64,000 nucleotides of DNA, from contig DEZI01000030.1 in NCBI GenBank assembly GCA_002364755.1, positions 1-64,000 on the forward strand, given 5' to 3'. The number at the start of each line of letters is the position of its first letter. Position 1 is the stretch's first letter. The notes under the pieces were generated by a model. The model did no database searches. It worked only from the letters and a program-made list of their open reading frames with translations, and was not told where the DNA came from. Source of the DNA: Stenotrophomonas maltophilia (GTDB lineage: Bacteria > Pseudomonadota > Gammaproteobacteria > Xanthomonadales > Xanthomonadaceae). Of the stretch, positions 34,393 to 43,521 are shown one piece after another. Made by a program: the position numbers and the translations under genes.

Positions 34393-34785
34393 GGGGGTGC
34401 ATTGGTTTCGACGGGGGTTGTGAAGTCGCCTGGCGCATGCCGAGGGGGTAGCTGTCCTCGTAAATCCAGCTGCAAAACTCTAGTTGCCAACGACGACAAC
34501 TACGCTCCGGTCGCTCTCGCAGCCTAAAAACTGCGGTGCGTGACCTTCTGCCGACTTAGGCGGAGCCTCGAAACTGCTTGTGTCCATGCTCGCAGCGTAG
34601 AGTCATTATCATGGAATCGCGCTGGGCGGCTGCCTGTCAGTCCGGCACTAGAACACAACAGGCTGGTTCCCGGGTGCGCTTTGCACACCGTGCTGCTCGG
34701 GGATGAGATTCAACGGTGAGCTAAGCATGTAGTGCTGGGGATGGAGTGCCTTCGGACGGCGGTTCAATTCCGCCCACCTCCACCA
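34393..34785 (+). ncRNA. ssrA: Transfer-messenger RNA (tmRNA)
   Basis: One-piece tmRNA of 393 nt. The 5' GGGGGTG pairs with the 3' CACCTCC ahead of ACCA, giving the acceptor stem, and the CCA end is encoded. The T-arm reads GGTTCAATTCC. The tag frame starts with GCC at 34486 and ends with TAA at 34525, encoding ANDDNYAPVALAA, which after the charged Ala gives a normal ClpXP-type tag ending ALAA. It rescues ribosomes on broken messages together with SmpB (31751-32254). Confidence 0.97.
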
Positions 34786-34808
34786 TCTGTACCGCCCTTC
34801 GGGGCACG

Positions 34809-34849
34809 AAAAGCCGGACACTCCCGTCGATTGGGGTCCGGCTTTTTTG
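34809..34849 (+). terminator. Rho-independent terminator of ssrA
   Basis: AAGCCGGAC (34811-34819) pairs with GTCCGGCTT (34836-34844) and is followed by a T-run, 25 bp past the tmRNA CCA end. Confidence 0.9.
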
Positions 34850-34939
34850 TTGCCTGTTCTACGGCCGCATTTCGCCTGACACCACCGATAATGTTGCTTT
34901 GGACCGGCGGATCCCCCGCCCAGCACAGGGAACAGAACG

Positions 34940-35314
34940 ATGGCGTTGGTGAGTTGCATGGAGTGTGGCCGCGAAGTCAGTGACAAGGCCGCCAGTTGCG
35001 TGGGCTGCGGCGCCCCGATCGGCGCCCACCGCCCGACCCCGCCGCCACTGCATGCGGCATCGGCGTATGCCGCCCCTCATGCACAGCCGCAACCCGTCGC
35101 GCGTGCCCGCGTCGCCTACGTCCTGCTGGGCCTGTTCCTCGGCGGGCTGGGCATCCACAACTTCTACGCCGGCTACCACGGCCGTGCCGTGGCCCAGCTG
35201 GTCATCACCTTGCTGCTGGGTTGGCTGTTCATCGGCCTGCTCATCACCGGTCTGTGGGCGCTGATCGAAATCATCACCGTCGATACCGACGCCGCCGGCG
35301 TGCGCATGGTCTGA
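34940..35314 (+). CDS. Zinc-ribbon plus TM2-domain membrane protein
   Basis: The 124-residue protein starts with a zinc ribbon (CMECGREVSDKAASCVGCG: two CxxC pairs). A Pro/Ala linker follows, then a TM2 domain with two membrane segments. In it, GLFLGGLGIHNFYAGYHGRAV is the typical loop (G-x-G-x-H-x-F-Y-x-G). TM2 proteins are widespread but of uncertain function in bacteria. It follows the tmRNA terminator as an independent gene. Confidence 0.88.
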   Translation: MALVSCMECGREVSDKAASCVGCGAPIGAHRPTPPPLHAASAYAAPHAQPQPVARARVAYVLLGLFLGGLGIHNFYAGYHGRAVAQLVITLLLGWLFIGLLITGLWALIEIITVDTDAAGVRMV

Positions 35315-35407
35315 GTTCCGCGCTGCGACCCGTGCAATCGGCTGCGGGCTGGCCCACACTCGATCCGTGCCCGACCACCGCCCCCCCGAACGCCAGAAGG
35401 ACCTGCC

Positions 35408-35878
35408 ATGAAACGCCAGATCACCGCCCTGCTCCTCGTCCTGGCCACCAGCACCGCAATCGCCGCGGCGCCGACGGACAAGGGCACTGCAGCCCTGGAA
35501 ACCCTGCTGGCCTGCAAGGCCGGCTCGGACTTCACCCAGGCCCAGGCCGAAAAAGCGCTGAAGGCTGCCGGCCTGACGCACTTGCGGGGCGGCGTGTTCG
35601 AGGCCCAGGGCGGCAAGGTCGCCCTGTTCGGCGGCAGCGTGGACAGCGCCAGCGTCGACATCGCCCCCGGCGGCAGCAAGAGCCTGCATGTCTATCTGAA
35701 GGACGTGGCTGCCACGCAGGTGGGCCGACAGCTGTCGGTCACCGCGGTCAATGAAGACGCAGAGACCGAAGCGCCCTCGTACATCCGCAAGGTGGACGCA
35801 AAGCACACCCTGCACGTCGGTGCCGCCGATGACTACGAGGGTTACTCGGCGTCGGTGACCTGCCAGATCGCAGGTTGA
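35408..35878 (+). CDS. Hypothetical exported protein
   Basis: I do not recognise this 156-residue protein. It has a clear signal peptide (MKRQITALLLVLATSTAIAAA). The mature part has two cysteines, in LLACKAG and near the C-terminus in VTCQIAG, which could form a disulfide. It looks like a compact periplasmic alpha/beta protein. It is co-directional with the TM2 gene, 93 bp downstream, and could share its transcript. Confidence 0.7.
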   Translation: MKRQITALLLVLATSTAIAAAPTDKGTAALETLLACKAGSDFTQAQAEKALKAAGLTHLRGGVFEAQGGKVALFGGSVDSASVDIAPGGSKSLHVYLKDVAATQVGRQLSVTAVNEDAETEAPSYIRKVDAKHTLHVGAADDYEGYSASVTCQIAG

Positions 35879-35894
35879 GCGCAGGCGCCCTGCC

Positions 35895-36350
35895 CTACAG
35901 CCAGCGCCGCACCGCGCGCCGGAAGGCGGCGTAGTCGGCGCCGAACCGGGCAGACAGCACCCGCTCTTCCGGCTGGATCTGGAAGCGGCTGATCCAGCCG
36001 ACGAACAGCGGCACCACCAGCAGCGCCGCCGTACTGCCCAGCCACAGCATTGCGCCCAGCAACAGCAGCGCCTGCCCCAGGTACATCGGGTTGCGCGTGT
36101 GGCGGTAGATGCCGCCGGTCACCAGCGACGTGGCGGCGGCCGGGCGCAGCGGGTTGACCGTGGTCCGCGCGCGGCGGAAGGCCAGCTTGGGCAGAAGGTT
36201 CACGGCCAGCCCCGACAGCATCAGGGCCACCACACCCCAGCCGGGCACCAGCAAGACCGGCCATGGCCATACGCGGGCCAGCAGATACCCCGATACCGCG
36301 CACAGCAGCATCAGCAGCGGCGGTGGAATCCGTGTTTCCAGCTTCTGCAT
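35895..36350 (-). CDS. Isoprenylcysteine carboxyl methyltransferase-like membrane protein
   Basis: A 151-residue integral membrane protein of the ICMT/PEMT-like group. Four hydrophobic segments are seen. The SAM-binding block is GIYRHTRNPMYLGQALLLLG (the RHPxY-like motif with Asn-Pro), and EERVLSARFGADYAAF lies near the end, as in other bacterial ICMT-like proteins. Methyl acceptor unknown. It converges with the exported-protein gene (16 bp apart). Confidence 0.85.
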   Translation of the reverse strand: MQKLETRIPPPLLMLLCAVSGYLLARVWPWPVLLVPGWGVVALMLSGLAVNLLPKLAFRRARTTVNPLRPAAATSLVTGGIYRHTRNPMYLGQALLLLGAMLWLGSTAALLVVPLFVGWISRFQIQPEERVLSARFGADYAAFRRAVRRWL

Positions 36351-36468
36351 GCATGCTCACTGTCGGTCGATGCGAGAGCCTGCCACACCTGGCAGGCGCG
36401 AAGCGACCAGCGTGCTTCCGCGTTGACGCCGTGACCGCTAGAGTTGCGCGACCGCGCTGGAGCCGTAC

Positions 36469-38478
36469 ATGACCCCCACCCGTTTTTCCATCATCCGCCG
36501 CACGACCCTGATCGTCACCGCGCTGCTGCTGCTCAACGGATGTGCGACGCTGCGGCAATTCGGCCCCTCGGTGCAGGTGGCCTCGGTCACCCCGGGCCAG
36601 TACATCGCGCTCAAGCGCGGCGACATCCTCACCAGCGGCAGGCTGAGTGCGGCCACGATGGAAACGCTGCGGGTGGCCGGCCTGGACGAGACCACCTGTG
36701 CCAAGCCTGGTCTGCCCTGCATCGAGGCGATGGAAGCGAGCATCGTGGTCCGCGAGGAAGACAAGCGGTCGACGCTGGCCGAGCTGTGGCTGCAGCAGGC
36801 CATGGCCATGCCCGCCCCCAAGCAGAAGCGAGGTACGACAACCGCCATGCGGGTGGCCGACCCCAGCTTCCAGCCCCGGATGGATGCATGGATGCAGGTC
36901 GCTCGGCAGGCCTACGCCTACCTTTTCTTCACCGAACGCACGGCCAACCAGCGCGGCTTCGAGGATCGCCAGACCCAGGTGCGCGACTACTACAACCTGG
37001 CCGCCCAGGAATCGGCGGTCATGCTGTTCGACGCGTATTCCAGCCAGAGCGTGCGCAACAAGGAGGGCCGCCTGCAGCTCGGCCGCTGGACCTTCGTGCT
37101 GGCGCCGGCGGACAAGGGCGTGGTCCAGGACACCCGGGAGCCGATCGAACTGGTGCCCGCCGCTTCGCTGTCCTTTACCGGCACGCTGCGCCGGGTGCAG
37201 CGCCGCGATGGTTTTGGTGCCGAGCTGGTCGCGGTGATGGCCGACCCGGCCAGTGCCGGGCCGAGCGCTGCACACGCAGCCGGGCAGACGGCGGGCCCTG
37301 ATGCACCGCTCGCGCACAGCTGGAGTGGCATGCCCTCGCCCTCGATCACGGTGCTGCTGCGCTTCTCCGGCGCCAATCTGTGGGAAGTACTGCATGACCA
37401 GGCGCCCACGGTGGAGATCCACGATCCCTACCAGATCGCGGCGGTGGAACTGCACGGGCAGAAGGTGCCCCTGGCCGCCAATTTCACCGCGGGGTATGCG
37501 CTGTGGCTGGCCCGCTCCAACTTCAGCCGGCAGTCGCTGCGCAGCCTGTTCGGCAGCAAGGGCGGCATCGACCGTCCGCACTTGTTCATGCTGCAGCCCT
37601 ACGACCCCAACCGCCGCGTGCTGCTGATGATCCACGGCCTGGCCAGCAGCCCGGAGGCCTGGGTGAACGTGGCCAACGAGCTGATGCGCGACGACGAGAT
37701 CCGGCGGAATTTCCAGGTCTGGCAGTTCTACTACCCGACCAACATGCCGATCGCCCTCAGCCACGATGCGATCCGGCATACGCTGGACGACGTGATGCAG
37801 CACTACGACCCGGCCGGAAAGGCGCAGGCATCGCATGACATGGTGGTGGTCGCGCACAGCATGGGCGGGGTGATTTCCCGGTTGCTGGTCTCTTCCTCCG
37901 GCGACCACCTGGTGGACACGCTGCTGGCGACCGCCAAGATGAGTCCCGCCCAGCGCGAGCTGCTGCGTACCCGCGGCGCGCCGGTGCTGACGTTCCAGCC
38001 TGAGCCGGAGATTTCGCGGGTGGTGTTCATCGCCACCCCGCACCGGGGCACGGACGTGGCCGGGACCCGCCTGGGCCGCTGGATCGGCCGCCTGGTCCGC
38101 CTGCCACTGACCGTCCTGGAGGACATTGCCGGCGCTGATGACGCCGGTACCCCTGGCGGCAAGGACGCCGGTGAGGGTTACCGGATGAACAGCATCCAGA
38201 ACCTGGACAAGGACGATCCGTTTGTCAGGGCCGTGGCAAATCTGCCGATGTCACCGCGCGTACGCTACCACTCGATCATCGCCCGCCTCAACGCCGATGG
38301 ACCGCTGGAAAAGACTGACGACGGACTGGTGCCTTACTGGAGCTCGCACCTGCCCCACGCGGTCTCGGAAAAGGTGATCGTGTCCGGGCACAGCGTGCAG
38401 GAAGCCACGCCGGCGATCGTCGAACTGCGGCGCATCCTGCACGAGGACATGCAGGCGCATGATGGCGGGCAGAAATAA
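36469..38478 (+). CDS. Alpha/beta-hydrolase lipoprotein (lipase/esterase-like)
   Basis: A 669-residue predicted lipoprotein (signal ending LLLNGC, Cys25). About 360 N-terminal residues form a domain I do not recognise. The C-terminal third is an alpha/beta hydrolase: LLMIHGLASSPEAWVN is the oxyanion loop, VVVAHSMGGVISRL holds the nucleophile Ser464, and the later FIATPHRGTDVAG, TDDGLVPYWS and VSGHSVQ probably supply the acid and His. A lipase or phospholipase at the cell surface is plausible but the substrate is not known. Confidence 0.85.
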   Translation: MTPTRFSIIRRTTLIVTALLLLNGCATLRQFGPSVQVASVTPGQYIALKRGDILTSGRLSAATMETLRVAGLDETTCAKPGLPCIEAMEASIVVREEDKRSTLAELWLQQAMAMPAPKQKRGTTTAMRVADPSFQPRMDAWMQVARQAYAYLFFTERTANQRGFEDRQTQVRDYYNLAAQESAVMLFDAYSSQSVRNKEGRLQLGRWTFVLAPADKGVVQDTREPIELVPAASLSFTGTLRRVQRRDGFGAELVAVMADPASAGPSAAHAAGQTAGPDAPLAHSWSGMPSPSITVLLRFSGANLWEVLHDQAPTVEIHDPYQIAAVELHGQKVPLAANFTAGYALWLARSNFSRQSLRSLFGSKGGIDRPHLFMLQPYDPNRRVLLMIHGLASSPEAWVNVANELMRDDEIRRNFQVWQFYYPTNMPIALSHDAIRHTLDDVMQHYDPAGKAQASHDMVVVAHSMGGVISRLLVSSSGDHLVDTLLATAKMSPAQRELLRTRGAPVLTFQPEPEISRVVFIATPHRGTDVAGTRLGRWIGRLVRLPLTVLEDIAGADDAGTPGGKDAGEGYRMNSIQNLDKDDPFVRAVANLPMSPRVRYHSIIARLNADGPLEKTDDGLVPYWSSHLPHAVSEKVIVSGHSVQEATPAIVELRRILHEDMQAHDGGQK

Positions 38479-38498
38479 TCCTGCCCGCCCGGTCTGGC

Positions 38499-40607
38499 TC
38501 AGAAATCCAGGCTGTAGCCCAGCGTCACCGTCCGCCCACGCCCGGCGAAGTACCGCGCTGGTTCGATCAGCGCGCTCTGCGAGTAGTAGGTGATGTACTG
38601 GCGGTCGAACAGGTTGGCGATGCCCAGATTCACCTTGCCCTTGGCAAGCCTGTAGTCGACGCCCAGATCGAACAGCGCGTAGCCGCTGAACTCCTTGGCG
38701 GCCTCGTCGAAGTTGCGGCTGAAGGCGTACTGCCCCTGCACGAAGGTCGACAGCTCCGGCGTCCACTGCGCCGACCAGGTGGCGATGACGCGGTTCGGTG
38801 CGATGTTCAGGCCGTCCAGGCGCGCGTCGAGCCTGCCATCGGCATTGCTGTCGTAGCGCCCACGCGTCCAGGCATAGGACAGGCCCAGGCGGTGCGCATC
38901 ATTCAGGCGATAGCGCACGCTCGCATCAAGGCCCTCGATGGCGGTCTTTTCGCGGGCCAGCTGGAACGCGCCGTCGACTGCGATCACCCGTGTGCCGTAC
39001 TCGGAGCGCGACTGGAACGCACTGGCCTCGGCTTCCCACGACGGCGAGCGGTAGCGCACGCCGATCTCGCTGTTGCGGGTCAGCAGCGGCTGCAACGAAC
39101 GCAGCGATTCCACGTTGGTACCCGGCGTGTTGATCGAGCGCAGCACGCGGCCGACGTCGGGCATGCCGAAGCCTTCGGAATAGCTGGCGAACGTGTTGAA
39201 GCGCTCGGTAGGCGCGTACACCAGGCCGATGTTGCGCAGGTTCTGCTGGAACTTCAGCTTGCCACCCTGCACCGCCACGCGGTTGTAGCGGTACAGCGTG
39301 GTGTAGCTGTCGATGCGCAGGTCGGCCTCTTCGCGGCGCCACCCGCCCTGCACGGTCAGCTGCGGCAGCAGTTTGTAGTCGGCCTGCACGAAGCCGGCCA
39401 CGCTGCTGTAGCGCGAATCGGGCACGTAGGTGCGGCCGGTGCCGTACAGATCCTGCTTGCCACTGTCGCGCAGCGTGTCCACGCCGGCAGTGATCCTCAG
39501 GTCGCCGCCGAGCAGGTCATCGCGGCCCAGGCTGGTCTTGGAGCCCCACTTCGAGGCGGTCGAGCGTGACTGGTCATACAGCGTGCCGGCCGGTGCGATC
39601 AGCGGATCCTGAAAGGTGGATGAGTTGTCGGCGCCGAACAGGCCTTCGAATTCCTGGTTGAACACCATCGCCTTCAGTTCCATGCCCGCGAGGTCATGGT
39701 GGGTGTAGCTGAGGCCGGTGGTCCAGGCATCGTTCCAGGCCGGCGTGCCCGGCGGCGTGCCACGCACCGACGTGGTGGGAACGCCCAGATCTCGGTTGCC
39801 GGCCACTGGCACGTATTCGGCCTTGGACTTGATGCGGTAGCGGTTGCTGCTGAACTGCAGTTCCTGGTTGTCATCGATCCAGTAGCCCAGCTTGGCGTGC
39901 AGGTCGTAGGCACGGGTCGACATCAGGTCGCCCTGGGTGACGTCCACGCCAATCGGCGTGCCCTCGCCGTCCACCCACAGGCCCTGGTCTTCATAACCCG
40001 CGCCGACCAGGTAATCCCACTTGCCCTTGCTGCCGCTGATGCGGTAATCGGCACGGTAGCCGGTGGTTTCGCCGCGCACCTCGGACGTCGGCAGCGTGGT
40101 CTGCACGCCCACGTGCTGGTTGACCGCACCCGGCTCCGGGCGCCGGGTGATGAGGTTGATGGTGCCGCCGGTAGCGCCCAGTCCGTTCATGGCGTTGGCG
40201 CCCTGGATGACTTCGACGCGCTCGACCAGCGCGTAATCGATGGTATGTGCTTCGCGACCGGTCGGGCGCAGCGGATTCGACTGCGGAATGCCATCGACCA
40301 GGATCAGCGGCGTGCGTCCGCGCAGGGTCTCGCCACTACCATTCATCTTGCCGCGGCTGGGCGTGTACGAGGGCAGCAGGCTGGACAGAACATCGGACGA
40401 ATTGCTGCTGAGGCGCAGCTGCTGCTCGATCTGTTCCTTGCCGATGATGACCACCGTCTGCGGCGCAGTGGCGGCGTCCTGACCGGTACGCGAGGCGGTC
40501 ACGATGACCTTGTCCAGCGTCCGCGCCTCGGGCGGACCCTGCTCGGCGTGGGCGTGGGCACAGACCAGCAACGAAATGGCGACCGTCAGCCGCGAATATC
40601 TCAGCAC
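38499..40607 (-). CDS. TonB-dependent siderophore-type outer membrane receptor
   Basis: A 702-residue receptor. A 21-residue signal peptide precedes a TonB-box-like DKVIVTASR. The plug domain (about 35-160) reads LRGRTPLILVDGIPQSN and RVEVIQGANAMNGLGATGG. The 22-strand barrel ends in Phe (LGYSLDF). The plug resembles the hydroxamate (aerobactin/rhizobactin, IutA-like) group. No Fur box could be recognised upstream (GATAATGATAATC-like), so iron control is not proven. Confidence 0.9.
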   Translation of the reverse strand: MLRYSRLTVAISLLVCAHAHAEQGPPEARTLDKVIVTASRTGQDAATAPQTVVIIGKEQIEQQLRLSSNSSDVLSSLLPSYTPSRGKMNGSGETLRGRTPLILVDGIPQSNPLRPTGREAHTIDYALVERVEVIQGANAMNGLGATGGTINLITRRPEPGAVNQHVGVQTTLPTSEVRGETTGYRADYRISGSKGKWDYLVGAGYEDQGLWVDGEGTPIGVDVTQGDLMSTRAYDLHAKLGYWIDDNQELQFSSNRYRIKSKAEYVPVAGNRDLGVPTTSVRGTPPGTPAWNDAWTTGLSYTHHDLAGMELKAMVFNQEFEGLFGADNSSTFQDPLIAPAGTLYDQSRSTASKWGSKTSLGRDDLLGGDLRITAGVDTLRDSGKQDLYGTGRTYVPDSRYSSVAGFVQADYKLLPQLTVQGGWRREEADLRIDSYTTLYRYNRVAVQGGKLKFQQNLRNIGLVYAPTERFNTFASYSEGFGMPDVGRVLRSINTPGTNVESLRSLQPLLTRNSEIGVRYRSPSWEAEASAFQSRSEYGTRVIAVDGAFQLAREKTAIEGLDASVRYRLNDAHRLGLSYAWTRGRYDSNADGRLDARLDGLNIAPNRVIATWSAQWTPELSTFVQGQYAFSRNFDEAAKEFSGYALFDLGVDYRLAKGKVNLGIANLFDRQYITYYSQSALIEPARYFAGRGRTVTLGYSLDF

Positions 40608-40811
40608 GTGAACTCCTCTTGGGGGGAGGGCGTGGCGATATGGCTGGCCCGGAACAGGGGCGTATCTTTCCCGAGGTGTCTGAATGCGTCAATCCATGCG
40701 CCGGACCAAAGGGCCCCCAGCGTTCGCCAGCCGCCCATCCCGGCACACCTCCTCCTCCCGTTCCATGGCATGCTCTGTGAAACCGTTTTCATGGAATGGA
40801 GGGATTCCACG

Positions 40812-41669
40812 ATGTTGTCGCATCTTCGCCGGCCCGCACTGTGCGCGCTGCTGGCTCTTGCTCTGCCTGCCGCTGCCTGGGCAGCCCAGCCACCTGCGCC
40901 GCTGAAGGTGATGTCCTTCAACGTGCGCACCCCGGCCGATACCGCCCCCGGCAAGCGCTGGGACGACCGTCGCGATGTCATGGTCAAGGTCATCCTCGAT
41001 GCGCACCCGGCCGTGGTCGGCACCCAGGAACTGGTGCAGGAACAGGCCACCTACCTGGCCGCCCACCTGCCTGGCTACCGCTGGTTCGGCGAAGGCCGCC
41101 GCGGTGGCGACGGCGACGAACACATGGGCGTGTTCTACGACACCAAGGTGCTGGCCATCGAGGAATCGGGCAACTTCTGGCTGTCCGATACGCCGGACGT
41201 GCCGGGCAGCATCACCTGGGGCAACCTGTACCCGCGCATGGTCACCTGGGCACTGTTCCGCCGGCTGGACGATGGCCGCCGCTTCTACTTCATGGATACC
41301 CACCTGCCCTATCGCGACGAAGACGAGCCGCGCCGGATCAAGGGTGCCGAGCTGATCGCCCAGCGCGTGCAGACGCTCCCGGCCGACCTGCCGGTGGTGC
41401 TGACCGGTGATTTCAACACCGAGCCGGGCAGCGAGACCTACAAGGCGTTCACCCGCGTGCTGCAGGACACCCGCACCCAGGTGAAGGCGCCGAAGGGCCC
41501 GCGCGAGACCTTCCACGATTTCACCGGCAAGGCCACCGTGCAGCTGGACTGGGTGCTGGTGCGCGGCTTCCATGCCCGCAGCTTCACCACCGACGACCGT
41601 CGCATCGGCGGCGTGCTGCCGTCGGACCACTTCCCGCTGGTGGTCGAACTGGACTGGCCGAAGCCCTGA
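40812..41669 (+). CDS. Secreted endonuclease/exonuclease/phosphatase (EEP) family protein
   Basis: A 285-residue precursor with a signal peptide (LALALPAAAWAAQ). The metal-dependent EEP fold is shown by KVMSFNVRT (Asn), VGTQE (Glu), MDTHLPY (His), TGDFNTEPGS (Asp, Asn) and LPSDHFPLV (final Asp-His). The family includes nucleases, inositol-phosphate and sphingomyelin phosphatases, and the substrate cannot be picked from these motifs. It is divergent from the TonB receptor. Confidence 0.88.
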   Translation: MLSHLRRPALCALLALALPAAAWAAQPPAPLKVMSFNVRTPADTAPGKRWDDRRDVMVKVILDAHPAVVGTQELVQEQATYLAAHLPGYRWFGEGRRGGDGDEHMGVFYDTKVLAIEESGNFWLSDTPDVPGSITWGNLYPRMVTWALFRRLDDGRRFYFMDTHLPYRDEDEPRRIKGAELIAQRVQTLPADLPVVLTGDFNTEPGSETYKAFTRVLQDTRTQVKAPKGPRETFHDFTGKATVQLDWVLVRGFHARSFTTDDRRIGGVLPSDHFPLVVELDWPKP

Positions 41670-41685
41670 GCGCGTGCGGCCATCG

Positions 41686-41949
41686 CTAAGGCGGTGGCCG
41701 CCTTCCCAGCAGGCGATACAGCGCCTGATGCTGGTCGCGGGCCTGGCAGATGCGTGCGGTGATGGCCAGGAACAGCCCGATGCCTACCAGGCCTGGCGCC
41801 AGCAGCGAATCGGGCAGGCGCAGGAAGCCGATGGCCACTGCCAACGCGGCCAGCACCAGCAGCGCTACCACCACTACGGACAGGCCTGCGCCAGGCAGGC
41901 CGGGATCGCCGAACAGCACCCGCTGCGTCGATTGCTTGTCGTCAGTCAT
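41686..41949 (-). CDS. Small two-TM membrane protein
   Basis: I do not recognise this 87-residue protein. It is basic at both ends with two hydrophobic segments (about residues 23-42 and 46-65). It is convergent with the EEP gene, 16 bp apart. GC3 bias is moderate, so it is probably real but of unknown function. Confidence 0.6.
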   Translation of the reverse strand: MTDDKQSTQRVLFGDPGLPGAGLSVVVVALLVLAALAVAIGFLRLPDSLLAPGLVGIGLFLAITARICQARDQHQALYRLLGRRPPP

Positions 41950-42047
41950 TGCCGCCGCTCCTTGGAACCTGCCCTATTAGTTACTACGGGGGGCCAGCGT
42001 TCTGGCAGAGTCAAAAGCGTCATGGCGGCAGCGGGCCAGATACAACA

Positions 42048-42077
42048 AAGGGACGGATGCCTGCGCATCCGTCCCTT
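42048..42077 (-). terminator. Hairpin at the end of the efflux operon
   Basis: AAGGGACGGATGC pairs perfectly with GCATCCGTCCCTT around a 4-nt loop, followed on the minus strand by TTGTTGTA. It lies 23 bp past the smeX stop. The T-run is imperfect, but the stem is long. Confidence 0.7.
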
Positions 42078-42099
42078 CGTGGGTACTGCAACCCTGCGG

Positions 42100-43521
42100 T
42101 TACCGCACCTGGGCCACGCTCGGCGCCTGCGGCGACTGCCCCCAGCCGCCCAGTGCCTTGTAGACACCGACCACACTGACGTTGACCTCGGCCTCGGCCG
42201 CGGCCAGTGCATCGTCAGCGGCCAGCTGCGTGCGCTGCGCATCCAGCAGAGTCAGGAAGTCCTCCGAACCCTCGCGGAAGCGGATCTGCGCCAGCGATTC
42301 GGCACGCCGCGCCGCCTGCGCCTGCTCGACCACGATGGCCAGCCGCGCCTGCTGCTTGGAGTAGCGGGTCAGCGCGTTCTCGGTGTCTTCCAGCGCCAGC
42401 AGCACGGCCTGCTCGTACTGCGCGGCCACGCCTTCGGCCTCGGCCTTGCTGGCACGCAGGCGTGCACGCACGGTGCCGAAGTCGAACGCCGCCCAGCTCA
42501 GCGACGGGGTCAGCGACCAGGCCTTGTTGTTGCCGTTGACCAGCCCGCTGGCATCGCCGCCGAGGAAGCCGACGAAACCGGACAGCGACAGCCGCGGGAA
42601 CAGATCGGCCGTGGCCACGCCAACACGCGCGGTGGCGGCGGCGAGACGACGTTCGGCCACGCGCACGTCGGCACGCTGGCGCAGCAGTTCGCGGGTGTCA
42701 CCCAGCGGCAGCGCCTTGGCAAACGCCGGCACGTCCTGCGGGGCCAGCATCGCGGTCAGCACTTCCGGGCGCTGGCCCAGCAGCACCGCCAGGCGGTTGC
42801 GCGACTGTGCCTCGGACACTTCCAGCAGCGGGATGTCGGCCTCGATCGCCTTCAGGCGGGCGCGGCTGCTCTGCACATCCAGTTCGCTGCCGGCACCCAG
42901 TTCCCAGCGCGCCTCGGTCAGCTTCTGCGTATCGCGCAGGTTTTCCAGCGTGTGCTGGGCCACCGCGATGCGCTTCTGCGTGCCACGCAGCTCGAAGTAG
43001 TTGCGTGCCACTTCGGCGGCGACCAGCACCTGTGCATCGGCCAGGTTGGCCTGCTCGGCACCGAGGTCGGCGCGTGCGGCTTCTGCGGCGCGGCGCTTGC
43101 GGCCGAACAGATCCAGCTCCCAGCCCGCATCGAAGCCGAGCTGGTAGCTTTCACTGAACACCCGCTGCCCACCCAGCTGCGGATCGGGTTGCTTGCGGCG
43201 GTCGTAGCTGCCGTCAGCGGTGACGTGCGGGGCTTGGTCGAAGCGGCTCTCGACGAACACCGCACGGGCCTGGCTGACGCGGGCCACGGCCACGCGCAGG
43301 TCCAGGTTCTCCGACAGTGCGCCGTGCACCAGTTCTTCCAGCACCGGATCATCGAACTGCGCCCACCAGCTGGCCACCGGCGAAGCGGTGCTGTACACCG
43401 CCTGCTGTGCGCCCTGCAGGACCACAGGCTCCTGTGCCGGGGCAGTGTAATTGGGGCCGACGCTGACACACCCGGCCAGCACCAGGCTGGAGATGGCCAT
43501 CGCCAACGTGCGGATCACCAT
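42100..43521 (-). CDS. smeX: RND efflux outer membrane channel SmeX (OprN-like)
   Basis: A 473-residue outer membrane lipoprotein (signal ending VLAGC, Cys18) of the TolC/OprM/OprN group. It has two duplicated helical repeats, visible as the pairs VAVARVSQARAVFVESRF and AALAAAEAEVNVSVVGVYKALGGW. It would form the outer channel for the SmeVW pump. The start overlaps the stop of smeU2 by 7 nt. Name is by the arrangement known from S. maltophilia smeU1-V-W-U2-X. Confidence 0.9.
   Translation of the reverse strand: MVIRTLAMAISSLVLAGCVSVGPNYTAPAQEPVVLQGAQQAVYSTASPVASWWAQFDDPVLEELVHGALSENLDLRVAVARVSQARAVFVESRFDQAPHVTADGSYDRRKQPDPQLGGQRVFSESYQLGFDAGWELDLFGRKRRAAEAARADLGAEQANLADAQVLVAAEVARNYFELRGTQKRIAVAQHTLENLRDTQKLTEARWELGAGSELDVQSSRARLKAIEADIPLLEVSEAQSRNRLAVLLGQRPEVLTAMLAPQDVPAFAKALPLGDTRELLRQRADVRVAERRLAAATARVGVATADLFPRLSLSGFVGFLGGDASGLVNGNNKAWSLTPSLSWAAFDFGTVRARLRASKAEAEGVAAQYEQAVLLALEDTENALTRYSKQQARLAIVVEQAQAARRAESLAQIRFREGSEDFLTLLDAQRTQLAADDALAAAEAEVNVSVVGVYKALGGWGQSPQAPSVAQVR

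Noticed and set aside
34327..34527. A 66-codon frame containing the tmRNA tag
   Set aside because: Only the last 13 codons (the tag) are translated in trans-translation; the rest is tmRNA structure and upstream DNA.
39696..40811. Upstream extension of the EEP-family ORF through the TonB receptor gene
   Set aside because: The extension is antisense to the receptor. The signal peptide at 40812 gives the natural start.
40608..40811. Fur box upstream of the siderophore-type receptor
   Set aside because: No GATAATGATAATCATTATC-like sequence is visible, so iron control is not claimed.
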